Part shown: positions 38,060 through 50,153 of the stretch, piece after piece | Position numbering within the stretch: the first letter of the stretch is position 1 | How the letters are laid out: the number at the start of each line of letters is the position of its first letter | From: Phellopilus nigrolimitatus | Lineage: Eukaryota; Basidiomycota; Agaricomycetes; Hymenochaetales; Hymenochaetaceae | Length of the DNA stretch: 64,000 nt | Direction of reading: 5' to 3' | NCBI GenBank assembly: GCA_021029095.1 | Contig: JAJOHG010000018.1 | Coordinates: 310,001-374,000 of the forward strand | Notes under the pieces: model-generated | Told to the model about the DNA's origin: nothing | The model's input: the letters and a program-made list of their open reading frames with translations, nothing else | The model's database searches: none | Translations under genes and position numbers: made by a program

Positions 38060-39656
38060 TTAAGGGAGACAACTCCCAACGTTTGAACATACGAGCGCAT
38101 TGCATGCGCATTCAACACTGGACCATGTCACGATTGTCGCCGACGTTTCATCTTCGTCTTCAGCTGAAGGAGCATCGCATGCGTCTCGAGCAGCCGTTGC
38201 TATAAACTGTAGTTCAATGCATTGCACGGAATAGGAACGAGAGTATTTGACGCACCTCGACTTTGGCGAACTGCTCATCCAAATCAGTATCTGGAGTTTC
38301 CTCCCTTTCCGCATCTACCTGCTCAGCATCTGAGCTCGGATCAGTCTGCACACCGACCGTAACGCCTTGAAACAGGCCGTCGTCCCCTGAGAGTGTCCGA
38401 GGCATCGAGTCCTCGCGCTCCTGCTTGATGTTCTCTTCCCCATCCGAGTCATCTGCTCTCGTGATCGGCTCCGTCCCGGTCTTCGCGACACTAGAATAAC
38501 CCCGGAGGACAGCGAACGGAACAGTCGAGAAGTCGACCTTTGTAGAGCCTTCGCTGCGCCCGGAGTCGCTCGGACAAGATCTACTACGTTTGCACGGTTT
38601 TGATGTCACGCGCGAATTCTCGCATGTAGATATAACAGGTGGTCGCGACCGCTTGCGCGTAGGAGAAGGAGAGGGAGACAATCTTAACGACCGGGAGCGA
38701 ATTATGCCGTGTGCGCGAAGGAGCTCTGCCGATGCACGATCAGATAGTTAGGATTGTTATATGTAAACGCATGATGGAAGGCATGAGACTCAGACGTACC
38801 CTTTGGCCGAGAACGGAAGTAAAATGTAATGTATGGCTCCGGCCCGAGGATTCGAGGTGCCGGCGGCGGCAGCGGCCTTATGTGTAAAATAGGAATGCCC
38901 AGGGCCCGGGAATGCGCAGGGATCGGCGTTTGATATTGCGATTTACATGGAGGGGCTTGTGATTGCAAACTGCGGCAGAAGATAATCAACACATCAAGAT
39001 TTAAAACCAAAAAATTTGGTCCTTACTCGACCTTTTTCCCGCCTCGCCTTGATATCTCGTCCTCGTCAAGCGGAAGGACGCCTGAAGCGTACTCCGAGCC
39101 TTGCTGCTCGGCAGGCATGAACACCTCGACCTTGATAGTGCAAATACGCCCGTCCACGGTTTGGGCCGCTAAATCGCATTCTGCTTTTTCTCTCTTTTTC
39201 AGCTCTAAATATTCGGCAGTAGGAAACTTGAAGCAAACGCACCACGGCAAGATGGTCCCGGAAATGTGCTCTCGTCATCACGTATCCCCTGGCTGTCTTT
39301 AGGAAACGTGCCGGAAGAAGTCGCATCAAGCACAGGTCCTCGAGCAATTTTACTACTGCTCTGGTGACAGACTTTCGCCCGTTCGGTTGAGATACGTATC
39401 TTGCTCGGATGGCCTAAACCCTGGCTCCTCCAGCAGATACCCTCGAAACGCTAGTTTATTTTCATTAGCACTCTCAGAGAAAATGGAAGGAAATGAAAGC
39501 AGTCACTCGTCTAGTACCATGGACATACTCGTCCGCGTCGGCGACCCAACATGTGACGACGCGCAAATCGTGCGAGTAGCGCACCTCATGTTCGTCCACT
39601 TTGTCCGCGCCGCGCTGCATCCAGACAGAAAATCGTAGCCGCTCGTGGTCGGGCAT
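38060..39656 (-). CDS. DUF7918-like protein, copy I (divergent, no clear SIM)
   Basis: It starts MPDHERLRFSVWMQRGADKV at 39656, then VVTCWVADADEYV. Middle exons give PPPAPRILGPEPYITFYFR, matching the PGPYIxFxFxYRP segment, and LLRAHGIIRSRS. The long Ser/Arg-rich linker contains DSDGEENIKQERED (a psi-K-x-E site, IKQE) and an acidic DTDLDEQFAKVE helix. The last exon ends at a stop at 38060, though another downstream exon is possible. No VIDLT-type end was found. It is the most diverged copy that still reads open. Confidence 0.6.
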
Positions 39657-40165
39657 GGACTTAAGAGATCTAAGGTGTCGTCAAAGTCCCTCCAGGGGAA
39701 AGAGATAAAGAAATAGACTAGGGTATGTAGATATCAGAGCGGAAGCAAAGCTGGCCCCACCGCGAGGCGAGCTGTCTTCTCGGGACCGTTGACACTGTTC
39801 ATTGTTATGGCCACAGTTAGACAATAGGGCAAGTAGTCGCACTGACTATAGTCTTCTGGGAAAGCCAGACGGAAGACAATAAGCAGGGCGGGCGATCTAA
39901 CTTCACGTGGTTGGAGCATAAGCGACGCGTCTCGGTCCTTCCCGTGATCATATTCCTGCTTGGACACAGCACTTTGCCGATTCACTTGCAGATTTAAAGT
40001 TGCATACTACCGTCGAAGTACAGAAGTTCGTCCATTGCCAAGATGCTGCTAAGATACCTTCTTACAGACTACTTGTGTCAAAGGAAACGGTAAAAATTTT
40101 AGGCGATTTGAATATACAGGCAAGTACCGTAAAAGTACATAGTGACTGAAGATCGCAGGTCTCTA
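39657..40165. other. Spacer between DUF7918 copies I and J
   Basis: Contains an 83-codon minus-strand frame at 39985-39734 without recognisable family; otherwise promoter of copy I and 3' flank of copy J. Confidence 0.35.
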
Positions 40166-41493
40166 TCAATCCAAAGTTAAGTCAATGACGCCGTCGTCAG
40201 TAATGGAAAGGTTTATCTGCTCCGGTTTCACTGAAGATCCGCGTTTGATACGCTTTCGCCGCCGGATGTTAGCGATCGTCTGTTGTGTCGTTTCCAATTG
40301 TCGCTGAAAATCGGTAACATGAAGCATAATAATCCGAAGCCTGAATAAAAAAGCATACCTCAAGTGCACTCAGCGTGGCTTCATCGTCGCCTTCCACCTC
40401 TTGGTTTCGCATGGCCTCATTTTTTACAACTATGATCTCCGGAGTACTGTTTTCCTGAGTCGAACTAGCTCTTCTGTTGCTCGATGACGATGCACCAGCG
40501 TTGGGACGACCATGTGACGAAGAGACTTGCGCTTCGTCTCTCCTCTTCCTCTTTTTGTGTAGTTGCTGACCTTGAATGGTCGAGTGTAGTTCTCCTGGAT
40601 CTGATGGTATGATTCCTTGCGCCTGGAGGACAGCTGCTGTAGCTTAGTGAATCGCATCTAATCAAAGCATCAAAAAAGATACTCACAGCGAGGTCTGTAT
40701 CTGAAGTTGAATATCATATAAGGTCCGGGATTCTGTAAATCGTAATGCTCCCAACTAGAATGAGAAGGAGCGCTCTGAGGAATGGCGTCTCCGAGACTTG
40801 CAAATCCGAGATTGATGAGTGACCTCCACCAAAACACTCGGTACGAAGACATACGTGACTCGATGTTCGCATACTTTCTTCGAGGTTTCATGCAAGGGTC
40901 CGCTGTAAACGTCCACTTTCTTTACATAGCTGGGACGGATGGATGGCCACGTTACGACACGAAAGACCCGGATACTTATCGTTCCCAACTCAGCCGCATT
41001 TGATGGTTGTTCGAGAAGTGAATCGTCATCTACGAGTCCGGACAGTGCAAACGAATAAACATAAGGCATCGAAGAACACAATTGCCTACCTGAAAGAGTT
41101 ATTGTTGAAAAGCTGAACGGTCTCACCACATGGCCGAGTACATCATCTTCGTAGGATACTCCTTTGCATAAGGACGCCGGGTTTTCCTTTTTAGCGACCA
41201 AAGAGTTGAGTTGTAGACCATCAACGAGATAGTCGATTTTGTATTCTGTTTCTAGCGAGAGGCTCTTATAATGAACCACAAATCGCTAAGCGCCGAGCGG
41301 TAGGCTGAGGATCATCTAATCGTACAAATGTCACGATAGGATAAGAGCGCACCTTTCCAGCCTCGCTTGCTACCCAGCAGTTGACCACCCGTTCGTCATT
41401 CGGGTCTTGTTCAACCTGAAACTCTTCGAGAGGCTCTCGATCACCTTCAGTTTCGCAAGCCAGCCATATTTTCATTTGTCTGTGAGTTGGCAT
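40166..41493 (-). CDS. DUF7918-like protein, copy J (SIM present)
   Basis: It starts MPTHRQMKIWLACETEGDRE at 41493, then ERVVNCWVASEAGKV. Later exons give YLVDGLQLNSLVAKK, VVRPFSFSTITLSG, ELGTISIRVFRVV, PGPYMIFNFRYRPR and LQAQGIIPSD. The linker is Lys/Arg- and Ser-rich and ends STPEIIVVKNEA (a second possible SIM core IIVV and a VKNE site). A short coiled coil (RQLETTQQTIANIRRRK) leads to SVKPEQINLS and DDGVIDLTLD, with its stop at 40166. An ACGCG-rich element lies about 110 bp upstream of the start. Confidence 0.8.
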
Positions 41494-42050
41494 TGGTTCT
41501 AGCGATTTTGATCCAGTTTTGTGTGTGATAAGGTGTGGTAAGTGAATGTACGTATAGCGATGATGAAGGAGTATGTTGAAATCGTGTCTCAGACACGGAC
41601 GCGACGCGACGCGCTATTTACAGATTACATAATACGATTCGGCTTACGCCGCGCTTAGATTTATCTATAGACTTGCCGAAGTTCTTACGGTTAAGTTCAA
41701 GACATTTTCTTAACTTTGGTAGTGGGCCATTGCTCCGCATGGCAAGTTACGATTCCTTTTTTCTTTTCTTTTTCTTCTTGCCATTCGATTTAGTATATAT
41801 TAGGTTTCATAGTACATATTATCAGCATTGGCTATATGATACAAAAAGGCACCAAGAAATGCACAAAAAGGCCGAGTTTCGTCCTTTACCGAAAGTATAG
41901 GTGAATACACATCACGTACCGTCATTCATCATCAAAATAGAAACAGAAAATGATCCAGTGATCATGGAAAGTCAGAAACAGCCATTCTGTATGCCATGAA
42001 GCCATATGTATGTAAAGCAGCCTGTGAGACAAATCCAACGATCAATTCCA
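41494..42050. other. Promoter of copy J and left edge of the gene-fragment mosaic
   Basis: Contains GACGCGACGCGACGCGCTAT near 41598-41617 upstream of copy J, then AT-rich sequence up to the ARG5,6 relic. No gene. Confidence 0.4.
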
Positions 42051-42376
42051 TCACAAGTGAGCGGTAAACGAACGTTCAAGACAGCTTTCTCCATGGATGT
42101 GTTTTCTAAGCGCGTATGAGTGCACACCACCACCACACGGCGACGCCAGCGAGATCTTCGGCTCGGTTGTAGGGCACCCGGCCGCGTTCTGCACGCCCGC
42201 AACGGTGCCCGCACCGCTGTAGTCCGAGAGTCTGAAGATGGTCGACCAGATACCCGGCGGCACGAGCCCGGCCCTGCTGAGTGGCCTGAGGAGCTGCGCA
42301 GACGTCACGTAGCAGCCCGAGTGCACGATGCGCGACGTGTCACGGCCATACAGTTCTGGGTGTTTTCAAAAATTTG

Positions 42377-42905
42377 CTAGTCGCCTTCTCTCGACGGGTT
42401 GGTAACGCGACCTGCAACAAAGAGCACAAAGGCCGCCGCGGTGCTGCCTGCAATTGCTGTTGCCACGAGTAGCCACACCTCACGATGTCGCTGCATACCG
42501 CAGAAAAGCACAGCGACACAGAAGAGCGGGTCGAAGACCATCTGCACAGCCATGAGCCACTTGCTGAACTTGAGCTCGTGCATCTCCTCCTGCAGGTCCT
42601 CCTCCACGTCAGCACGCACTGGCCGTTCCAGAACGCGAGAAACGTGACGCCCGCGACATTTTTGTCAAGCCCGAGCCGCTCAGCGAGCGCCGCAAGGTTC
42701 TGGCAGAAGAAACCGAAGACGCTAATGCCGAGCGTGGCGAAGAGGAAAATGAGCCAAGGAAGGAGGCCGCTGAAGATGAGCGGGCACACGGAGGGTTCTG
42801 CGTAGAAATAGTGCTGCAGGTACGGGATCGAGAGGACGGTTGTCGCCATCGGGAAAGCCTGTCGAACGTGTGCGCACTGGTCCTCGATAGGTACTTAAAG
42901 AAAAT
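42377..42905 (-). pseudogene. NCX-type sodium/calcium exchanger relic inside an ARG5,6 intron
   Basis: The minus strand encodes EDQCAHVRQAF, TTVLSIPYLQHYFYAEP and LGLDKNVAGVTFLAFWNG, the N-terminal exchanger repeat of fungal NCX-type cation/Ca2+ antiporters. In another frame it continues directly to HELKFSKWLMAVQMVFDPLF and EVWLLVATAIAGSTAAAFVL, which belong to the second half of that family. Several hundred residues between are missing, the frame shifts at the join, and the end is cut at RVTNPSREGD-stop. The relic lies wholly between a GT donor (42961) and an AG acceptor (42356-42357) that rejoin the ARG5,6 frame. Confidence 0.8.
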
Positions 42906-42935
42906 AAATTATAAGTACGTCAAGGAGCCAATTTA

Positions 42936-44141
<1,206 letters not shown>

Positions 44142-44370
44142 TTACTTTACTCGCATGGGGAAAGGGAAAGAGTAGACTCACCAGTGATGCAGATCCCATT
44201 AATATAGTCCGGAACGACGCCAGCCTGCTCAATGATTTCATTCAGCTGGGGGCTGACGCGGTAGATGAAGCTGAGACCGGGGCCAGCTCGTCGATCTGGT
44301 CGGGCATGGCGCCGCCGACCTTGATTTTCTTACTCAAGTAGCACGGGTCGTTTACCCCCATCTGCAGGTA

Positions 44371-44433
44371 GATCCGTGGGAAACCCCACGAGTTCGGATC
44401 ACCCGTGGGCGGGTGATCCGTTTCCCACGGATC
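44371..44433. repeat. Nested palindrome at the ARG5,6 / V-ATPase relic junction
   Basis: Outer arms GATCCGTGGGAAAC (44371-44384) and GTTTCCCACGGATC (44420-44433) are perfect inverted repeats. Inside, GGATCACCC and GGGTGATCC (within 44396-44419) form a second perfect stem. The structure sits exactly where the minus-strand ARG5,6 relic ends and just before the plus-strand V-ATPase relic begins. Confidence 0.85.
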
Positions 44434-44454
44434 ATGTACATGATCATCGAAGCC

Positions 44455-45000
44455 GTTCATCAACCCTGCTACTGGTGAGGAGACACGCAAGAAAGTGTTC
44501 ATCATTTTCACACACGGCGAGGTATTGCTCGCGAAGACTCGTAAGGTTGCGGAATCAATGGATGCGACGCTTTATCCTATCGATGCAAACACGGACGAGC
44601 GCACAGACATTCTGCGTGATGTAACCATGCGTCTTGAAGACCTTTCGACTGCGCAATACAACACAGGCTCATGGAACTGGACGCGCTTGGTGTCAACTTG
44701 ACAAAACGGCAAGATGTAGTGCGCAAAGACAGTTGATTCACGAGACACTGAACTTGTTCAAGTACGATGTGAGGCGTAAAACATTACTTGCAGAGGGCTG
44801 GGTTCCGACGAGGGACTTTATGAATGTCCAGCTCGCTTTGAGGCATGTAACAGTACGTCTTTGTGCTCAGATTCGTAACGTGTCGACTTAACTTCTTTAC
44901 AATAGGAGTCTGGCACTAATGTCGCGCAGATCTTGCACGAGCCCCGCACGAACAAGAAACCGCCGACTTTTGTCCGCACAAACAACCGGCGCGCCACGGA
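44455..45000 (+). pseudogene. V-ATPase subunit a (Vph1/Stv1) fragment
   Basis: The intact subunit is an 800-plus-residue membrane protein of the proton pump. Here only part of the cytosolic N-terminal domain remains: NPATGEETRKKVFIIFTHGE, AESMDATLYPIDANTDERTD, TMRLEDLSTAQYNTG, then a frameshift, then HETLNLFKYDVRRKTLLAEG and WVPTRDFMNVQLALRHVT. After an intron comes ESGTNVAQILHEPRTNKKPP. Matching sequence ends near TFVRTN (about 44980). Both ends of the gene and all membrane segments are missing. Confidence 0.83.
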
Positions 45001-45119
45001 GGGCAGCGAAGCGCGTTGCGCGCAGGTCATCGTGCTCGTGAAGAGCCTCATGCTCCTGTACCACGACTCGAGCACGGGCACGCGCTCGCAGGACGCGTCG
45101 CCGTTACAACTGCCGCACG

Positions 45120-45993
45120 ATGTCCAACCCCTCTTTGGCGCAAGATGACGAAGGCAAGACGATATGCAACGCGTACGTCTACTCTGCTTCCTTTGACAGC
45201 AAAAGATGCGGACTAATCTGCCTCTTCTCCTTCCTGCGGATTCTTCGGCGAAACGCAGATGATGATTGTAGTGCGTATCTCTGCTTATCTCGTATGGTGA
45301 CGTACACGTTGCTTAATAACCCCCGCGCTTCACAGCTTCAAACTTTAAGGAGTGTGCGTCCGATCTCCATGAAGTCAGACATCACTCGCAGATGTTCGCG
45401 TCACTGTGCATGCCGGGTCTCTGGCGAGACGCCTTCTGCGAGCCCCAGCGCCTCGCGCCGCGCTTCGCCCGGTGCCGCGCAGCAGATGTCGGCGACCTTC
45501 GCACCGGACTCGTCAGACTACGACTTTGCGGGCCTGCAATTCGAGCTCATGGGTGTGTCCGGGGGCGACCCGTACAACAACGGGTTCTTCTCGACAACCG
45601 GGCACTTCGACAACTCGTTCGTGTACAACCCGCATGCTTCCTGGGCCGTACAACCGGGAGCTCCTGCAGCACTCGGCGTACTACGGCGACAACTCGGACG
45701 CAGCGCGTGCGGAGGAGGACCGGCTGAGCAAGCGCCGGCGCATGAGCATCGACTCCGCGAGCGAGCCGCTGTCGTCGACCGCGTCGTCTCACGCGATGAT
45801 GGCGTCGCGCTCGTCGTTCGACATGGGCGCGGTGTACGTATACCCGCTGGCTCGTACGGCGGCATCGGCGGTGGCAACGGCAAGGGCACGGGGACGCTGC
45901 GCGGGCGCGTTCTGGCACTCGCCGATGCTGCCGCAGATGGCGGACAAGTCGCTGGCAGCGTTCGTGCACCCGCAAACAAAAAATAAGTTGTGA
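45120..45993 (+). other. Unassigned fragment with Ser-rich, regulator-like sequence
   Basis: Plus-strand pieces in changing frames include MSNPSLAQDDEGKTICNAYV, FAPDSSDYDFAGLQFELMGV, NRELLQHSAYYGDNSD and LSKRRRMSIDSASEPLSSTA. The composition (Ser/Pro-rich, a basic KRRR patch, aromatic DYDF blocks) resembles activation regions of basidiomycete C2H2 transcription regulators, but I see no zinc finger. The broken frames suggest another decayed gene piece in the mosaic. Identity is a guess. Confidence 0.35.
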
Positions 45994-46064
45994 TTAAATT
46001 AAAACAAAATGTAGGGTGACCCGCAGATCAGTCGAACCAGTCGATCATCAACTATCTCTATTCC

Positions 46065-46138
46065 TATGACGTACTACTCGCTTCATTTCTTCTCGGCAAA
46101 GCGAGTGGTACGTCATAATGTGCACGGGTAGACCCGTG
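46065..46138. repeat. Two adjacent hairpins
   Basis: The first hairpin has arms 46065-46083 (TATGACGTACTACTCGCTT) and 46099-46117, pairing at 18 of 19 positions with a 15-nt loop. Five bases further, CACGGGT-AG-ACCCGTG (46123-46138) makes a second, perfect stem. They lie between the unassigned fragment and the Ca2+-ATPase relic. Confidence 0.8.
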
Positions 46139-46399
46139 ACAATACTCACGGCACACCGGTGGGTCGTCCTCCTGCTCACTCACACGCGCTTCGGGTCCGC
46201 CTCCGTCCTCGTCGCCCTTGCGTGAGGACGACTCCTCTTTCCTCACCACCCCGCCGTCCCCGATGCTCTCCAGGCTCTCCACCCCTTCCTAGGCGAGCCA
46301 TTACCCGACGTCACTGGCGCTGCGAGATAACTGGCCCGACGCACAGACGGGCTCTCGAGCCTCACACTCCTCCACCCCAACTCACCGAACCATGGACAC

Positions 46400-48600
46400 G
46401 TGCGCACAAGCTACTTTGCGTCGACACTCGCCAGCTCCGACGGCGGCGAGCCATCCAGCCCGACAAGCCCAACGATCAGCAATTTTGACTCTGCCCGTCT
46501 GTCCGTAGGGCAGGACCACGGCCCGAGTACCGACGGCTACCAGAGCCATTCGCGGCGCACGAGCATCACCATCACCGCGCCGTCTTCTCCCGGAAGCTGC
46601 GGCGACGCAGATGCCTCTTCTTCAGGAAAGCAGGGCGAAGGCCAGAAAAGCAAATCCGACACAGACGCGGCAGAAGAAGGGAAGAAGGAGAAGGAGCGGG
46701 AAAAGCGGGAACGGCAGATCGTGCTCGGCAGCGACGAGCCGGGCACGGAGGCGGATATAGGTCCGTTCCCTGCGCAGCTCAACGCGTTCGCGCTCACGCG
46801 TCTTGTCGACCCGAAGAGTCTGCGTGCGCTCGAGGCGCTCGGCGGTGTCGACGGGCTTCTCCACGGGCTCGGCACAGACGCGCACCGTGGCCTGTCCAAT
46901 CAACAATCCGCGATGAGGGCGGAACTCGGCGGTGGGAAAGGGGGTCGAAAGGGAAGCGGCGACGGCGCGCCCCCCGCATTCTTCTCCGCAGACTCAGGGG
47001 CACACGCGATGCATGCGGACTGCCAGCACGTGTATGGGCAGAACGTGCTCCCCGCGCGCGCGAGCAAGAGCCTGCTGCTGCTCAATGTGGCTCGCGCTGA
47101 AGGACAAAGTGCTCGTGCTGCTGAGCATCGCCGCGGTCGTCTCGCTCACGCTGGGCCTCTTCCAGGACTTCGGCACGCAGCACCCGACGTTCTCGTGCGG
47201 GAGCGGCCAGACGTGCACACAGCCGCCGGTCGATTGGAATGAAGGTGCGCGCGGCTTGTTGTTTGAGTAAGAGGAGTCATTTTTTTTTTGTCTGAAGGCG
47301 TGGCGATTATAGCTGCTATAGTCATTGTCGTCGTCGTGGGCTCGATGAATGACTGGCAGAAAGAGAAGCAGTTCAAGAAGCTGAATGAGAAGAAGGAGGA
47401 CCGCACGGTCAAGATTATCTGTGACGGTGCCGAGAAAGTCATCAATGTGAAGGTGCGTGTTCACTTAATCATATAATTTTTATTTTATTTTTGCTGATTT
47501 TCTGCGAAAACGTCTTTGGGATGTGGTTGTCGGAGACATCGTTCTGCTGGATCCGGGCGAGGTCGTCCCCTGCGACGGCGTCTTCCCTACAGGGCACAAC
47601 GTCAATTGCGACGAGTCGGGCATGACAGGCGAAAGCAACGCGATTAAAAAGGCGCGCGATTAAAAAGGCGCCTGCAAGAAGGGAGAGGCGGACAGTTCCG
47701 TAAGCTCGCATGCGGACTGCTTCGTTGTGAGCGGCAGTAAGGTCCTCGAAGGTGCCGGCAGTTACGTCGTCATTGCGGTCGGCATCAAGAGCTTCAACGG
47801 GCGGATCATGATGGGTAAGTGCGTGCTTTTAATCTTGCAGCGAGTGGCTATTCTAATTTAATTACATCAACAATGCTGCGGACGGACAACGACAACACGC
47901 CGCTGCAGATGAAGTTGAACAATCTTGCTGAACTGATCGCCAAACTCCGGAGCACCGTAGGCCTCCTGCTCTTCGTTGTGTTGCTCATCCGCTTCTTCGT
48001 GCAGCTGAGCACCGGCGACCCCGTGCGTTCGGTGGACCAGAAGGGGCTTGCGTTCGTGCAGATCCTCATCATCAGCCTGACGCTCGCGTTCGCGCCCGCG
48101 ATGAAGCGCATGACGCAGGAGAAACTGCTCGTGCGCGTGCTCGGTGGCTGCGAGACGATGGTGAACACGAGTGTCGGGTGCACGGACAAGACGGGCATGC
48201 TCGTGCAGAACGTGATGGGCGTCATCATGGGCTCCGTCAGTATCCGTGCCAAGTTCGTCCCAGGCATACACGAATGTCGGCGAGGAGCCCGGCGTGCGTG
48301 AGACGCCGGAGGAGAGGGAACAGTGCCGGCAGCACCCAGGTGACTTCTTGATCAAGCAGAGCGGGCTGCACAATGTGCTGTCTCCTGCGCTGCGCCAGCT
48401 GTTCAACGACGCGCTCGCGGAGAACTCAACGGCGTTCGAGGACGAGGACAGCAAGACCAGCGCGCTGCGCTGTGTGCCCTGTCGTTACCGCACTCGAAGA
48501 CAACCCACTGGAGAGTGTAAGCAGGAGGGCAGCGGAGGACAGTGGTGGCATGCACAAGGTACGTACTCGAGTCCTCTCCTGTTCCCCGCACAGGCCGTCT
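46400..48600 (+). pseudogene. PMC1: PMC1-type Ca2+-ATPase relic
   Basis: The intact protein pumps Ca2+ into the vacuole. Recognisable parts in order are LTRLVDPKSLRALEALGGVD, YGQNVLPARASKSLL, LALKDKVLVLLSIAAVVSLT, VVVVGSMNDWQKEKQFKKLN, VVVGDIVLLDPGEVVPCDGV, CDESGMTGESNAIKKA and NTPLQMKLNNLAELIAKL. Then come VQILIISLTLAFAPAMKRMT, GCTDKTGMLVQN and a frame-shifted tail (SPALRQLFNDALAENSTAFE). Damage includes a frameshift near 47090, a 16-nt tandem duplication with a stop at 47640-47671, loss of the PEGLP-containing stretch of membrane helix 4, Thr to Met after the phosphorylated DKTG, and truncation before the nucleotide-binding domain ends. Non-functional in my view. Confidence 0.83.
47640..47671 (+). 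repeat. 16-nt tandem duplication in the Ca2+-ATPase relic
   Basis: GCGATTAAAAAGGCGC occurs twice head to tail. One unit encodes the AIKKA of the conserved TGESNAIKKA; the extra unit breaks the frame and brings a stop codon. Confidence 0.9.
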
Positions 48601-49199
48601 AGTAGAGTTGCGAGATGCATCTGTTTTGTGGACACTCGGGCACCATTTATTTTGTGATAGGGTAGTATTGAATAAACACAGTTAATTATTATCAGACAAC
48701 ATTGAAAAAACTGATACAATAAGATAGACATGATGCATACAATTGAGACAATACAGATCAGCACCCAAATAGAATTAAAAAAAGGATTCAATTCTGTGTT
48801 TGCACGGGCGGAAACAGGAGTCACGCAGGGAGCGCACAACCAATCAATTTTTCATGAAGTCTAGGTACAACATAAGCACAAAAAAATTACATTGAAACAT
48901 AGCCTAGACACAGGCCATCCCAGCAGATTAGAAACAAACACCATGCAAGTAAGAGTAAACAAAAAAGAGGGAAAATACGAACCGGAAAGCTCACGAGGAA
49001 GAGTGTGACGCGTGGCGGTGTCGGGTGGCTGTGACCCCTCCCCATTCTAAGGCATACGTTCCCACACTCTTTGTACACTTTTCCGCTACGTTGTACACTT
49101 TTTTGTAATAGTGACCGTGACAAGGTGCACAGCCACTGCAATCGAAAACGAGGAAGTGGAAAGGACGATCCTTTGCAGGAATCGTAATACGTTCTGGGA
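48601..49199. other. Right edge of the mosaic, AT-rich
   Basis: AT-rich sequence with no gene signal, between the Ca2+-ATPase relic and the DUF7918 pseudogene M. Confidence 0.4.
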
Positions 49200-49721
49200 T
49201 GGCTATCGTGTTGAAACTAAGTACAACGTCGGCTTAACATACGGACAAAAAGAAATTCGGTCTTCCTTGGTTGAATAATGAAGCTGTCGTAATCAATCCG
49301 CGCGGAGTACATGACTTTTATCGTAACTAGAAACCTGTTAATTCCACATCTGCAAAGCATACGCCCTCGCTTCGATGAGGTTCGTTCGTACGCTAAGACT
49401 TACCCCTGAAGTACCACGACTTATACGAATGATCCGCTTGCAAGTCCTAATACCATCTGCGAAGATATGAACTAATACATCGACTTCCAAGTCCTCGTCG
49501 ACTTTCCAATGAACAGAGAATCGCTACGTGTCAGCGACATAGCAACCACCATTAGACATCTCTACCGCACTCCAGCGTAAATATAAGTGAGTACCTTTCC
49601 AGCTTCACTCTGAACCCAGCATGAGATAGCTTTTTGGTCATTGGGGTATTGCTCAATGTTGAACTCATCCTCGATCGTCTTCGCATTCTAACCAAGCTTT
49701 GAAACGTCCATGTTGGTGCAT
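49200..49721 (-). pseudogene. DUF7918 pseudogene, copy M (frameshifted, truncated)
   Basis: From an ATG at 49721 the minus strand reads MHQHGRFKAWLECEDDRG and a stop; shifting frame gives EDEFNIEQYPNDQKAISCWV and QSEAGKV, the family motif. The next exon reads RFSVHWKVDEDLEVDVLVHI and FADGIRTCKRIIRISRGTSG before a GTAAGT donor. Beyond that no GIIP, coiled-coil or SIM region is found. One frameshift in exon 1 and loss of the C-terminal half make it a pseudogene. It resembles copies J and K most (E-Q-x-P-N-D block). Confidence 0.75.
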
Positions 49722-50153
49722 TTGTTGTGTCGAAAAGTCTGGGATTTGGTGCTTTAGTAAAATGCAGTAGCGAGAGGCGTGCTTCCAGGAAAGGTTCGAG
49801 CTGTTTGGGAGCCACAACCACGCGTTTGTGGCGATTCTGTCTTACATAAGCTCCAGCCACATTCCTCTTGCGTAGATACTATAAAAATAATGAAAAGGAA
49901 ACGACCAGAAAGAGCGTGAAGAAGATGTGTATATATCCGAGTTACGTTGCTGCGGGGAAAGAGTATGTAAAGGAGTATGTAAAGGATGATTCAAATGATG
50001 CGTGGGAATACAGGTCTGACAAGATTGACCCAAGATAAAAGACTGATATATGTATATACGATCCGACAATAAAGAGAACACGAGGGGGAATGGAGGAGAA
50101 TATGCGCGGCAGAGACGGTGGCTTGTAGAAGCAAGTTTTTTCAGCCAGTCTAT
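49722..50153. other. Spacer between pseudogene M and copy K
   Basis: Contains short direct repeats (AAAGAGTATGTAAAGGAGTATGTAAAGGA near 49957-49986) and no gene. Confidence 0.4.

Noticed and set aside
46065..46138. Calling the twin hairpins a Helitron 3' end
   Set aside because: No clear CTRR terminus or TC start was found, so only the hairpins themselves are annotated.
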